DNA of 64,000 nucleotides from Ruminococcus sp. (GCA_013911065.1 JACERV010000013.1:1-64000), one strand, 5' to 3'; positions 8,367 through 16,977 are shown, counted from the stretch's first letter. Translations and numbers: made by a program. Notes: generated by a model not told the origin, from the sequence alone.

Positions 8367-9120
8367 AACAACAATATTAAACTGCTCTGCCATAAAGGAA
8401 GCAGAAAAAAACATGATATTCGCTGCCAGACTGACGCAGAGAGGGCATACCATCCACAATATGGCAGACCTTCTCCAGTTATATAATCAATCCTATCATG
8501 CTGATACCGTAGAAAATATCAGCAGCCTGCCGCATCCGACAATCCAGAAATTTACCGTGATCACAGTAGCTGTTGTTGGGGCAAGCAGAAGATTTCTTTC
8601 GCAGATTACCAGACATCAAAATGAAGTAAAATTTATGAGTGCATCCCTGCAGTACAGCAATTATTCCGAGGGAGCGGCATTTGTAAAACCATATGAAATC
8701 ATACAGTCACCAGAGAAAATCCAGGACTTATACATCAAAAGCTGTCTGTCTGATATGGAGTCCTATAAAGCGTTATGCAGATCTGGAATAAGCCACGATA
8801 CTGCCGGTTATGTAACTCCACAGGGATTGCGGAACATTTTGATCATCAGTGCAACTCCTTATCAGTGGAAACACATGATCGGACAGCGATCCTGCCGGAG
8901 AAATACCGATGAAATGCGCATTGTCATGCTCAAAGTATGGCATGCACTTTATCTGAAAAATCCCGTTCTCTTTGATCCATCCAGAACCGGTTCGTTCTGT
9001 CAGAGGGAACATTGTCAGGAGGAAAAAATGAGCTGTCAGCATCCGATATCGAAAAGTTTTACTCCTGGAATAATTCTTGCAAAAGATTACCCACTGTTAT
9101 TTCAGGAGGGATCGGTATGA
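8353..9120 (+). CDS. thyX: FAD-dependent thymidylate synthase (ThyX)
   Basis: A 255-aa protein of the ThyX family, which makes dTMP from dUMP using methylene-tetrahydrofolate and reduced FAD. The signature appears as RHQNEVKFMSASLQY (from Arg87), a variant of the RHR-x7-S motif: the third position is Gln, and the spacing to the terminal S-L-Q-Y is one residue longer than usual. The C-terminal substrate region QRSCRRNTDEMR corresponds to the family R…A..E(I/M)R box. AGGAGG precedes the ATG. The stop overlaps the dUTPase start (ATGA). The variant motif leaves some doubt about full activity. A chromosomal ThyA, if present, would make this an accessory copy. Confidence 0.8.
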   Translation: MNQIETTILNCSAIKEAEKNMIFAARLTQRGHTIHNMADLLQLYNQSYHADTVENISSLPHPTIQKFTVITVAVVGASRRFLSQITRHQNEVKFMSASLQYSNYSEGAAFVKPYEIIQSPEKIQDLYIKSCLSDMESYKALCRSGISHDTAGYVTPQGLRNILIISATPYQWKHMIGQRSCRRNTDEMRIVMLKVWHALYLKNPVLFDPSRTGSFCQREHCQEEKMSCQHPISKSFTPGIILAKDYPLLFQEGSV

Positions 9121-9530
9121 AAATTAAGCTGATTGATTTTGGGGTACAAAAGAACCATTGTCCTTTCCGTCCACACGATAATGATGCCGGAGCGGATGTT
9201 TTCATGCCCTATGATTGTATTGTAAAACCCGGAGAAATTCTAAAAATACCTTTAGGATATGGCATTGAGATTCCAGATGGTTATGCCGGGTATGTCTTTC
9301 CCAGAAGCAGCATGGCAGTCAAAGGATTGATCTGTGAACTGCCGCCAATTGACTCCGGCTATCGAGGAGAAATTCATGCAATCATTAGTAACGTAAGTAA
9401 TAAAGAATATACATTAAATAAAGGAACAAGAATTGGACAGCTTGTTATTATACCTGTGATTATCGCTGATTTTGTTTGCGAGCTTGGAAAGCACCGGGGA
9501 ATGGATGCCTTTGGCAGTACAGGTAATTAA
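9117..9530 (+). CDS. dut: Trimeric dUTPase
   Basis: A 137-aa dUTP pyrophosphatase converting dUTP to dUMP and pyrophosphate. All five family motifs are visible: DAGAD (23-27), PRSSM (62-66), IDSGYRGEI (78-86, with catalytic Asp79 and sugar-stacking Tyr82), RIGQLVI (105-111) and the glycine-rich C-terminal RGMDAFGSTG (127-136). CAGGAGGG lies about 8 nt upstream of the ATG used here; a longer frame opens further upstream inside thyX but is not needed. Its product dUMP is the substrate of the ThyX encoded just upstream, so the pair forms a complete dUTP-to-dTMP route on the mobile module. Confidence 0.93.
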   Translation: MKIKLIDFGVQKNHCPFRPHDNDAGADVFMPYDCIVKPGEILKIPLGYGIEIPDGYAGYVFPRSSMAVKGLICELPPIDSGYRGEIHAIISNVSNKEYTLNKGTRIGQLVIIPVIIADFVCELGKHRGMDAFGSTGN

Positions 9531-9595
9531 TTTTCACTTAAAACAGAGGTGTCGTATAGGCACCTCAACAAAGATATGATTAGGAGAATATAATT

Positions 9596-9850
9596 ATGAT
9601 TACATTCGGAGAAAAATTAAAACATTTAAGAACTAAAAAATATCTTACTCAAAAACAACTGGGTTTATTGCTCGGTTTTTGTGAAAGCTGTGCTAATATA
9701 CGTATCGCACAATATGAATCAGGAAATCGAACACCTAAAGAAGAAACGATGAAAAAACTGACAAAAGAACTGGGGATTCCGCTTGAAATACTGACAACTC
9801 CTATATTATCTGAACCAGCTGAATACTCTGCCATATCATTATGCTTTTAG
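9596..9850 (+). CDS. XRE-family helix-turn-helix regulator
   Basis: An 84-aa protein with a Cro/C1-type helix-turn-helix: FGEKLKHLRTKKYLTQKQLG, then the recognition region CANIRIAQYESGNRTPKEETMKKL. AGGAG lies 9 nt upstream. A 6-bp hairpin (GAGGTG/CACCTC, 9546-9566) lies between the dUTPase stop and this gene. The last dozen residues lie directly against an IS200 remnant, so the original C-terminus may have been cut off. Probably a regulator of the mobilization/pyrimidine block; its operator was not identified. Confidence 0.75.
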   Translation: MITFGEKLKHLRTKKYLTQKQLGLLLGFCESCANIRIAQYESGNRTPKEETMKKLTKELGIPLEILTTPILSEPAEYSAISLCF

Positions 9851-9865
9851 CTGTGCTTGACAGTA

Positions 9866-10013
9866 ACCAAATACCACATGATATTTGCAATTCCATTTTG
9901 TATGTGCTAAGCTTTTTACCTCTGTATTTTGTTCTGACATAATACGGTCCTCCTAATGTGTTTTTATTTACGTAACTGGCAGGTCACGTTTTTATTATAC
10001 ACATTAGGAGTTT
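9866..10013 (-). mobile_element. IS200/IS605-type insertion sequence remnant
   Basis: The minus strand from ATG at 9940 reads MSEQNTEVKSLAHTKWNCKY then HVVFG, the start of an IS200 TnpA (Y1 HUH transposase), and diverges after about 25 codons. GGAGG precedes the ATG. Upstream, an 11-bp inverted repeat (CTCCTAATGTG with CACATTAGGAG, about 9950-10011) resembles the subterminal structure of such elements. More than 80% of tnpA, including the HUH motif and catalytic tyrosine, is missing, so it is dead unless acted on in trans. Confidence 0.75.
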
Positions 10014-10162
10014 TTTTGTCTGAATACATCACTAAAGCTCCTATAGAACCACGCGACTATCGCATGGTTTTCCTTATAATCGAGTAGGAGGGAAATCTAA
10101 ATAAATTTCCCGACCTCTCACACCACCGTACGTACGGTTCCGTATACGGCGGTTCAATCAAC

Positions 10163-10764
10163 TTAACAAGTAACACACCTTTTGGTGTAGTAATCTAACA
10201 TTGAGATTAGTCCAAATGAGGCTAATCTCTTGTTGTTTATTGCAACATTTACAGCACCTTTGTTACAGACGTAGGCAATTCTTTTTCCAGCGTATGCCAC
10301 TTTCCATGCCGTATATTTATTAATCCCTAGTTTCATCAAGTTCTTTGCTCTGTTCTGTGGGGTTTTCCAATGTTTCCAAATGCACATGCGTAAACGATAA
10401 CGAATGTTGCTATCCATCTTTGCGCAGAGAGTTTTCATACTTCCGATTTTGAAGTAGTTAATCCAACCTCTGATAAGTTCATTGAGTTTCTGCACCTTAT
10501 AATCGTTGCCTGCTCCCCAACTTCTGCAAGTAAGTTGTTTCATTCTTGCTTTGAACTTCGCTACTGATTTTACATGTGGTTTTGCCTTGAACTGATGTGC
10601 TTTACTATCAAAGTAAAATCCAAATCCCAGGTACTTTAAGCCACTTGGTCTATCTACCTTGCTTTTTGTCATATTTACTTTGAGTCCTAGTTTTTCTTCA
10701 ATAAACTTCGTGAGATTTCTCATCACTCGCTTAGCAGACATTTCACTTCCGACCATAATAATAC
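10163..10764 (-). CDS. ltrA: Group IIC intron RT/maturase, C-terminal part
   Basis: The 3' exon of the reverse transcriptase/maturase gene, continuing from 12633-13350 after removal of the inner intron. It begins with the tail of the YADDC catalytic motif (…C-IIMVGSE) and includes RT motifs 6-7 (KVDRPSGLKYLGFGF) and the maturase X domain (WINYFKIGSM…), ending …LDYYTKRCVTC. No HNH endonuclease domain follows, as expected for class C. The joined gene is 1320 nt, 439 aa, without internal stops. It can only be translated whole if the inner intron splices out first. Confidence 0.88.
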
Positions 10765-12632
10765 AGTAAGTAGGCAAGGGGAACCTCCCCCCAAGCCTCT
10801 CTCAGAACCGTACGTGAACCTCTCAGCTCATACGGCTCCCATTATCCAGCCGATGGCAGTATTCCAAACTTCCAGTGCACAAACAGGCTGCGGTCGCGTT
10901 TTGCAATCTCTCCAAGCCAATGTTCCGCTCTTCTTCTTGCTTTCCGCTTTTTATATTTCCGGCGTACCCACTTCACCAAACACCCATTTAGATAGCGTAA
11001 GGCATCATAAATTTCTGATTTGTAGAAATGAGTATAATAATTAATCCACCCTTGTATCTGCCGATTGAACATATTTGCTATATCCCATAAGCTTTTATCT
11101 ACTTTCAACTGAAGCTTCCAGTTCCTGATTTCTTTGCGCATAGATTTCTTCGCTTTCCCACTCATTGCTGGCAGAAAATTTGTATAGAACTTTCCATATC
11201 TATTCTTTGCATGTCTTGGTCTAAACGTATAACCCAGAAAATCAAACGATGTATATTCATGATTCCCTTTGCGGTCATCATCTTTACAGTACACAATCCT
11301 CGTCTTCTCCAGATTCAATTCCAGCCCAAAGTCTGCAAATCTTTGTTCCAGCCTTCTCTGTAAATATTTTGCCTGTTTCAGTGATACACAGTGCGCTATA
11401 CCATCATCAGCATATCTTGCCCACGGTATGGATGGAAATTCATTGACCATGTAGTCATCAAACACATAGTGCAGGAATAGATTCGCCAATACCGGACTGA
11501 TAACTCCGCCTTGCGGTGTTCCTGCTGTTCGTGGCACGATTGTTCCATCTTCCATCTGAAATGGTGCTTTAAGCCAACGTTCTATATAAAGAAGTATCCA
11601 CTTCTCTTCCGTATGCTTACTGACCATTTCCATTAGATAGGGATGTTGTATGTTATCAAACAATCCCTTTATATCGAACTCCAGTACCCAATCTTTCCGC
11701 CAACACCTTGTCCTTGTGACATTTAGCGCTTGAATTGCTGACTTATTCGGGCGATACCCATAGGAATCTTCGTAAAACACTTCTTCTACGCTTGGTTCAA
11801 AATACAATTTAACTACCATCTGCGCGATTCTATCTTCTACCGTTGGGATTCCCAGAATACGATTTCCCCCATTCTTCTTCGGTATTGCAACTGCCTTTAC
11901 CGGTTTCGGGAAGTAACTTCCAGATGACATTCTGTTCCATATCTTATAGAGATTGTTATTTAACTTTCTCTCAAACTCTTCAATGGATTGTTCATCTACT
12001 CCATATGTTCCCTTGTTTGCTTTTACTCTTTCAAAAGCAGCTATTACTGCTTTCTTTGAAATACTGTATGGCTTTGCTTCTTGCATAAGTTCCTCCTCCT
12101 TTCAAAGTTGACTTACCCTTAAAGCTGAATAATCCGAATTCTTCGCTCCATTTCCATTACAGAAACTTCCTCACTACTACAATTCGGTCTGCCCCCATGA
12201 CGGCATCGGTACTCTTATCTTGCGGTTCTTCCGCTTGATATACTCCCTTAACATCCGCCCGTGGGTTCCCACGTTCCGTACAGACGCCTGTCTAATGTTC
12301 ATGCCACCTTTATGCCGCCCACCATCTGATCGGTAAACAGGTTTCCTCCAGACTCATCCCAGTTTAACGACTACCCCCTGGTTTTGATGGAATCTCTACG
12401 CTTTCGACATTTCCGTAAGTGGTTCATTTGACCATTCATCTCCATTACACTCACCTGACAGATTTATTCTGCCTTTTCCCTAACGCTCAATACCATGGCT
12501 TTTGACCACAGCACCTTAGGGTGGTTTGAAACCTCCACCTGCATGGCGGTTCCGGCGGGCCCACCGCCATCATCTGTACAGCATAGCTGTCCACAAGTAG
12601 CTACGCTACTTGGCTGCGCTTTCGTGGCGCAC
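10765..12632 (-). mobile_element. Inner group II intron, copy A, in the YADD motif
   Basis: A 1868-nt intron on the minus strand, starting GTGCGCC at 12632 (the group II GUGYG consensus) and ending …CCTACTTACT at 10765. The last T could belong to either exon, so the junction has a 1-nt ambiguity. Domain V-like sequence (GAGCCGTATGAGC … GTACGGTTCTGAGAGAGG) and a domain VI stem precede the end. It encodes its own RT. It sits exactly within the codons for Y-A-D-D-C of the host intron's RT, and its removal restores that frame. The copy at 55733-57600 is identical in all stretches I compared, including the whole encoded protein. Confidence 0.88.
10842..12086 (-). CDS. ltrA: Inner-intron reverse transcriptase/maturase (copy A)
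   Basis: A 414-aa group II intron-encoded protein. RT motifs seen: IPKKNGGNRILGIPTVEDRIAQ (about 68-90), YGYRPNKSA, LEFDIKGLFDNIQ (first catalytic Asp), TPQGGVISP, and ARYADDGIA with the catalytic Asp pair. The maturase region WINYYTHF follows and the protein ends without an endonuclease domain. It is clearly different from the RT of the host intron and resembles endonuclease-less bacterial class D proteins, though the class call is from memory. A strong site (AGGAGGAGG) precedes the ATG. It assists splicing and reverse splicing of its own intron. Confidence 0.9.
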   Translation of the reverse strand: MQEAKPYSISKKAVIAAFERVKANKGTYGVDEQSIEEFERKLNNNLYKIWNRMSSGSYFPKPVKAVAIPKKNGGNRILGIPTVEDRIAQMVVKLYFEPSVEEVFYEDSYGYRPNKSAIQALNVTRTRCWRKDWVLEFDIKGLFDNIQHPYLMEMVSKHTEEKWILLYIERWLKAPFQMEDGTIVPRTAGTPQGGVISPVLANLFLHYVFDDYMVNEFPSIPWARYADDGIAHCVSLKQAKYLQRRLEQRFADFGLELNLEKTRIVYCKDDDRKGNHEYTSFDFLGYTFRPRHAKNRYGKFYTNFLPAMSGKAKKSMRKEIRNWKLQLKVDKSLWDIANMFNRQIQGWINYYTHFYKSEIYDALRYLNGCLVKWVRRKYKKRKARRRAEHWLGEIAKRDRSLFVHWKFGILPSAG

Positions 12633-13350
12633 AGTCATCTGCATATCTGACAAAGTTCAGCCCTCTTTGTTCCATTTCCTTATCAAGTTCATTTAACATG
12701 ATATTCGCAAGTAGTGGCGAGAGGTTTCCACCCTGTGGTGTTCCTATCACTGATTCCTTGTATTCATCATCTACCATAATTCCACTGACCAAGAACTTTC
12801 TGATGATAGAGATAACCTCACCATCTTTGATTGTTCTCCCTATGAGCGTCATTAGCTTATCATGATTTACTGTGTCAAAGAACTTTTCCAAGTCAATGTC
12901 AACTATCCAGTCACATCCGTTATTCATGATGTCTAATGCCGTTATGATTGCTTGCTGTGCACATCTATTGGGTCTAAATCCATAACTATGGTCATGGAAC
13001 TGTTCCTCATAGATTGGTGTTAACACCTGTGCTATGGCTTGTTGTACAAATCGGTCTGTTACTGTTGGTACTCCTAGGTTTCTGACACCACCATCTGACT
13101 TTGGTATCTCCACTCTGCGTACTGGTTGAGGCTTGTATTTTCTTGTCCTCAATTGTTCCTTGATGATTTCGCCGTTCTTTTCAAGATGTTCTTTGAGTTG
13201 TGTGTACTCCATTCCGTCCACTCCCTCTGCACCTTTGTTTCGTACGACTTGCAGATATGCTGTATTAAGGTTTTCTTTACTTAGTATCTGCTCCATTAGA
13301 CTACTTGTGTCCATGCGTTGTTTCCTTTCCGTCTCGCTAAATTTGACCAC
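12633..13350 (-). CDS. ltrA: Group IIC intron RT/maturase, N-terminal part
   Basis: The 5' exon of the host-intron RT gene. It starts MVKFSETERKQRMDTSSLM and contains motif 0/1 (LNTAYLQVVRNKGAEGVDGM), the RT fingers (VPTVTDRFVQQ), YGFRPNRCAQQA, the first catalytic Asp in WIVDIDLEKFFDTV, GTPQGGNLSP and FVRYADD, where the inner intron interrupts it. Read straight on, the frame would run nine codons into the inner intron and stop. The other half lies at 10163-10764; together they give 439 aa. Confidence 0.88.
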
Positions 13351-13804
13351 CCTTTTCCCGATTGGTTACGGCAGATGTTGTCATTTCTGCAATACGAGAC
13401 CTACTTCAACTGATTGATTGTTCGCCCCTTTGCTCCATTTCCATTACAGAAACTTCTTCACTACTATGGGCTCGGCTGACTTCTCACAGTTCGTTGTTAC
13501 TCGGCAGATGATACCGCTGTGAGACCTCCACGCTTAAGGTACGCGCTCTTTCCCTCCATATATCCGCCGCATTTACTCTACTTCTACAAATGTGGTAGTA
13601 ATTAGACTTTGTTGCTTTTGGCCAACTTATCTCTCGAAGTCTAGCCTTATATGCGATTTCTGTTCGTCGGACCAGAGGTTTGCCTACAGTTTCCTTCAGA
13701 TTCCACCTCGCGATGGACACCCTTACTGTTCAGCTATACATTTCCCACTACCTGGGCATGTTCAGGACTTGCACCCGTTAGAGCGCGCCCATGGCGCGCA
13801 AACC

Positions 13805-13835
13805 AAAAAAGCATCGATTATTTCTAACCGATGCT
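13805..13835 (-). terminator. Terminator of the flavin oxidoreductase operon; intron 1 target
   Basis: An 11-bp stem with one mismatch (AGCATCGGTTA / TAATCGATGCT on the minus strand) with a 4-nt loop and a T6 run follows the oxidoreductase stop codon. Group IIC intron 1 begins within two bases after the T-run, the known insertion habit of class C introns. Confidence 0.88.
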
Positions 13836-13874
13836 CAATTATCTGATTTGATTGTGTGTTCGACAAACTGAACC

Positions 13875-14864
13875 TTACATATCTTCCCATTGTGGATTTT
13901 TTAACAGCGCCCTACCTACTCCAACCAAATCAGCGGCATGATTTTCAATCAACTGTTCTGCTTCCTTTCGTGTAGTGACACCCCCGGTAAGAAGTACTGG
14001 AATAGAAACCTGTTTTTTTACAGCTAGGGACATATCCTGAAAATAACCTGGCTCAGTATGCCCTTTCCTTGTATACCTGCACATTCCTCCCGAAAGGCTG
14101 ATCATATCGACTCCCTCTTTTTCAAAAAGTCGGCACGCTTTTACACAGTCATCGATTGTACTGCCACCTTCCATATAATCACAGCCGCCAAAGCGAACAG
14201 AAATCGGATAATCGTTCCCAACTGCTTGTCTCACTGCCCTGATGGTTTCTGTATGTATCCGCAGTCTGTTTTCAAGACTCCCACCATATTCATCCTTTCT
14301 CCGATTGGTAAGTGGCGAATAAAACTGATTCAAAAGATATCCATGGGCTGAATGGATTTCCACTCCGTCATATCCTGCTTTTTTTGCACGTATAGATGCC
14401 TGTACAAATGCTTCGATTATATTCTCAATCTCTGTTTTTGAAAGTTCCTTCGGCATCTCATTGTCGCTAATCGGAGGGACAACCGGAAGTGCAATGGAGC
14501 TTGGCGCAACGATATCCATATTTGTTACATTCGGAATCGCTGCACTGCCTGCATGATTGAGCTGTGCAAAAACTTTATCCCCATTTTGATGAATCACATC
14601 CGTCAATCTGCTCAACCCTTCTATGTTACTGTCATCCGCAATAGAAAGTTGCTTTTCTTTAGCTTTACCCTGCATCGTAATATAACTATGTTCTGTAATA
14701 ATTAGCCCGACATTTTTATTTGCTGCACATTTTCCATAGTAGTCAATCATCTCATCTGTCACATTTCCACCGGTTTGGGTACAGCGATACGTCGCAATCG
14801 GTGGCATAACAATTCTCGTTCGGAATGTTTGATTTCCGATTTGTATTGATTCATCTATTTTCAT
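13875..14864 (-). CDS. Old Yellow Enzyme-family NADH:flavin oxidoreductase
   Basis: A 329-aa FMN TIM-barrel ene-reductase. The start MKIDESIQIGNQ is preferred; a frame five residues longer has no better site. Features seen: FRTRIVMPPIATYR at the first strand, QLNHAGSAA, the catalytic-site region GYDGVEIHSAHGYLLNQF-x-SPLTNRR-x-DEYGGS with its H-x-x-H-type substrate contacts, and phosphate-binding LLTGGV … VGVGRALL. Length fits single-domain YqjM-like enzymes, without the FeS/FAD module of the larger homologue at 33079. First gene read leftward after the MBL and DsbA genes; the physiological alkene is unknown. Confidence 0.9.
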   Translation of the reverse strand: MKIDESIQIGNQTFRTRIVMPPIATYRCTQTGGNVTDEMIDYYGKCAANKNVGLIITEHSYITMQGKAKEKQLSIADDSNIEGLSRLTDVIHQNGDKVFAQLNHAGSAAIPNVTNMDIVAPSSIALPVVPPISDNEMPKELSKTEIENIIEAFVQASIRAKKAGYDGVEIHSAHGYLLNQFYSPLTNRRKDEYGGSLENRLRIHTETIRAVRQAVGNDYPISVRFGGCDYMEGGSTIDDCVKACRLFEKEGVDMISLSGGMCRYTRKGHTEPGYFQDMSLAVKKQVSIPVLLTGGVTTRKEAEQLIENHAADLVGVGRALLKNPQWEDM

Positions 14865-14901
14865 GGTAACCTCCATTTCGCATTATACTTTCATTTTACA
14901 T

Positions 14902-15534
14902 CTATTGGAATATTCTGTGAAATATTTTCTCATACCCAACCGTAGTTTCTCTTGTATGACCTGAATAAAGTACAGTTTCATCCGGAAGAGTAAAAATCTT
15001 TGTGTAAATGCTTCTTGTCAAATCCACCAGGCTTCCACCGGGATATTCACTATTACCAAGGGACTCTCTAAAAATCGTATCACCGACAAACACAACCGAG
15101 TCTCTCTCACTATAAAAAATGACGGAGTCCTCTGTATGACCGGGACATGAGATTACTTTCAGCGTAAAATCCGAATGATTTTTTAATGCAATGTTATCCC
15201 CATCCTCAAATTTTGTCGTATTATCTACAATCAAACTTTCACCACAGAATACCGATAAATTCATCTGCGGATTTAAGAGATATTTATCAGACAAATGGTA
15301 TGCCATTATATCACAATTCATCCGTCTGCCCAGTTCCAAAGCAGCTCCAAAGTGATCAAAATGACCATGAGTGAGTAGTATTTTTTCAATCGTCCATAGA
15401 TTTCTTTTTACAATATCTAAGAGCTCTTTTGCATCTGCACCAGGATCAATCAAAAAGCCATGTCCCGTTTCGTCATCTATATAAAAATAGCAGTTTGTCA
15501 CAAAAACACCCTTTACCGAAACCGGATAAATCAT
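14902..15534 (-). CDS. Metallo-beta-lactamase-fold hydrolase (glyoxalase II-like)
   Basis: A 210-aa hydrolase with the zinc-binding motif T-H56-G-H58-F-D60-H61. Later ligands are in CPGHTEDSV (His) and FVGDTIFRESLGNSEYPGGS (Asp), with LYSGHTRETTVGYE near the end. The pattern is typical of hydroxyacylglutathione hydrolase-like thioester hydrolases. It starts inside the last codons of the DsbA-like gene (ATGA overlap) and precedes the flavin oxidoreductase, so the three are one operon. In an organism probably lacking glutathione, the natural thioester or lactone is unknown. Confidence 0.88.
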   Translation of the reverse strand: MIYPVSVKGVFVTNCYFYIDDETGHGFLIDPGADAKELLDIVKRNLWTIEKILLTHGHFDHFGAALELGRRMNCDIMAYHLSDKYLLNPQMNLSVFCGESLIVDNTTKFEDGDNIALKNHSDFTLKVISCPGHTEDSVIFYSERDSVVFVGDTIFRESLGNSEYPGGSLVDLTRSIYTKIFTLPDETVLYSGHTRETTVGYEKIFHRIFQ

Positions 15535-16253
15535 TTACAATCCTCCATATGACAACCATCAGGTCCACAGCACATTCCCTGTGCTGTCATCGTCTGCACC
15601 TCTTCCTGCAATACCTTCCGAAGTGCATCTTTCATACCGGAAACAGGCATTACTCCTGGAACAGAGTACTTTCCCCCTAAAACAAAGAATGGTACAGCCT
15701 GCACACAACAACGATATGCTTCCTTCTCATCCAGTCGCACATCATCTGCATATGCGTCTGATATCAGCATTTCCCTTGCTTCTGATTCATCCATTCCTTC
15801 TTCCTTCGCAATCCTGATAAGAACCTCACGATCTGCTAATTCCAAACTTTCAGAAAAATACGCTCGGTATAAACGCTCGGAAATTCTGTCTGCAAGAGTT
15901 CTGTCTGGTTTGCTCTGCGCAAGCTTCGTCAATCTATGTGCATCAAACGTATTTGTATAGCGTGTCTTAGCATAATGGAATTCAAGTCCAGCCTCCCTTC
16001 CCATTTGGGAAATGGTTTCAATACGTTCTGCTGCTTCCTGTACAGAAAGCCTGTATTTTTTTGCAAAGCGTTCCACTGTAGGTCCAGTATACTGTTTCGA
16101 AGCCTCTGAATCAAGTTCAAAAGCCTTCATCTCAATCTGAATATCTGCCGTGATACCATCCTTTTCCTGTATTTCCTTAATTGCCTTTTTCAGATATGTT
16201 TCTCCAATATAACAATATGGACAAGCATAATCTGACCAATATGTGATAACCAT
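15531..16253 (-). CDS. DsbA-family (FrnE-like) thiol oxidoreductase
   Basis: A 240-aa cytoplasmic protein with an N-terminal thioredoxin fold and the active site Cys11-Pro-Tyr-Cys14 directly after the first strand (VITYWSDYA). A helical insertion (about 60-170) and a returning strand with the cis-Pro region AVPFFVLGGKYSVPG follow. The C-terminus has a second cysteine cluster (CCGPDGCHMEDC), seen in some FrnE relatives and possibly metal-binding or redox-active. No signal peptide. First gene of a three-gene operon, divergent from a TetR gene with shared operators, so likely induced by the ligand of that regulator, perhaps a thiol-reactive compound. Confidence 0.87.
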   Translation of the reverse strand: MVITYWSDYACPYCYIGETYLKKAIKEIQEKDGITADIQIEMKAFELDSEASKQYTGPTVERFAKKYRLSVQEAAERIETISQMGREAGLEFHYAKTRYTNTFDAHRLTKLAQSKPDRTLADRISERLYRAYFSESLELADREVLIRIAKEEGMDESEAREMLISDAYADDVRLDEKEAYRCCVQAVPFFVLGGKYSVPGVMPVSGMKDALRKVLQEEVQTMTAQGMCCGPDGCHMEDCK

Positions 16254-16275
16254 AATAATACCTCTTTCTCAATTT

Positions 16276-16348
16276 AATAGAACGTGTTCTATTTGCGATT
16301 ATACATAAGATGTGTTATACTGTCAACAAAAATATAACACGTTCTATT
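16276..16348. promoter_or_regulatory. Paired TetR operators in the divergent promoter region
   Basis: Two near-identical 18-bp palindromes: AATAGAACGTGTTCTATT at 16276-16293, and its counterpart at 16331-16348, which on the minus strand differs at one position. The first lies next to the DsbA-like gene, the second just before the TetR ribosome site. This arrangement suits autoregulation plus control of the three-gene operon by the adjacent TetR protein. Confidence 0.8.
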
Positions 16349-16361
16349 AAGGAGTACACAA

Positions 16362-16967
16362 ATGAAGAAATCAGGAAGACCGCCAAAAAGCCCTCACTCA
16401 ATCGATAGCAAACAGAAAATCATTGATGCCACAATCAGGATAATAGAAACTTGTGGCGCGGAGGCAGTCACTGTTCGAAATGTCTGCGAAAAGAGCGGCG
16501 TATCTACGGGTACTTTTTATCATTACTTTCATAACAAAGATGATCTCCTAATGTATTTTGTTAGAGAAGCGCCTTTATATCAAGATAACGAGATAACTAT
16601 TTCGAATAATCCTGTCGATGATGTCACCGATCTGTACATGAGATTAATTCACCTATATCAGGATCTTGGCATTAATTTTATGAAAAATTTCTATAATACC
16701 GCCAACCAGGCTCTTTCTGCCTATATGGGACAAACCGGCAAAGAATTTTCTTCCGGGACAATCATGTTTCTTTGTGAAAAGCGTTTGGAACTTGCTCAAA
16801 AACAGAATCATCTTCGCACGGATATTGACATACATACCATAAGCGAAGATATCTGTACGATTGTAAAAGGATGTGTATTTGAATGGTGTCTATGTGATGG
16901 AAATATGGATATTAAAGAAACCTTACATCGTATTTTGCAACGGTACTTTTATAATATTTTAAGTTAA
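16362..16967 (+). CDS. TetR/AcrR-family regulator
   Basis: A 201-aa repressor. The N-terminal DNA-binding domain reads KIIDATIRIIETCGAEAVTVRNVCEKSGVSTGTFYHYF, a textbook TetR helix-turn-helix (about 20-60); a basic leader (KKSGRPPKSPHS) may add DNA contacts. The C-terminal ligand domain is all-helical with several Cys (…IVKGCVFEWCLCDG…). AAGGAG lies 10 nt before the ATG. It is transcribed away from the DsbA/MBL/OYE operon and overlaps two matching palindromes, so it most likely represses both directions until a ligand or oxidant is present. Confidence 0.9.
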   Translation: MKKSGRPPKSPHSIDSKQKIIDATIRIIETCGAEAVTVRNVCEKSGVSTGTFYHYFHNKDDLLMYFVREAPLYQDNEITISNNPVDDVTDLYMRLIHLYQDLGINFMKNFYNTANQALSAYMGQTGKEFSSGTIMFLCEKRLELAQKQNHLRTDIDIHTISEDICTIVKGCVFEWCLCDGNMDIKETLHRILQRYFYNILS

Positions 16968-16977
16968 AATTTTCTAA

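Larger units (their letters stand above)
10079..13803 (-). mobile_element. Group IIC-type intron 1, carrying a second intron (twintron)
   Basis: Minus-strand group II intron. The 5' end begins near GTTTGCGCGCC at 13803, directly after a terminator hairpin. The 3' end shows a domain V-like hairpin (GAACCGCCGTATACGG … CGGTGGTGTGAGAGG) and a domain VI stem ending CCTACTCGAT near 10079. Insertion behind a terminator and an RT without endonuclease domain are hallmarks of class IIC. Subtracting the inner intron leaves 1857 nt, a normal length. The ends are placed to within a few bases by comparison with the related intron at 48185-58765. Confidence 0.85.

Noticed and set aside
10163-10777. An independent short RT gene with a TTG start
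   Set aside because: Its first codons are inner-intron sequence. The frame is the 3' exon of the host-intron RT.
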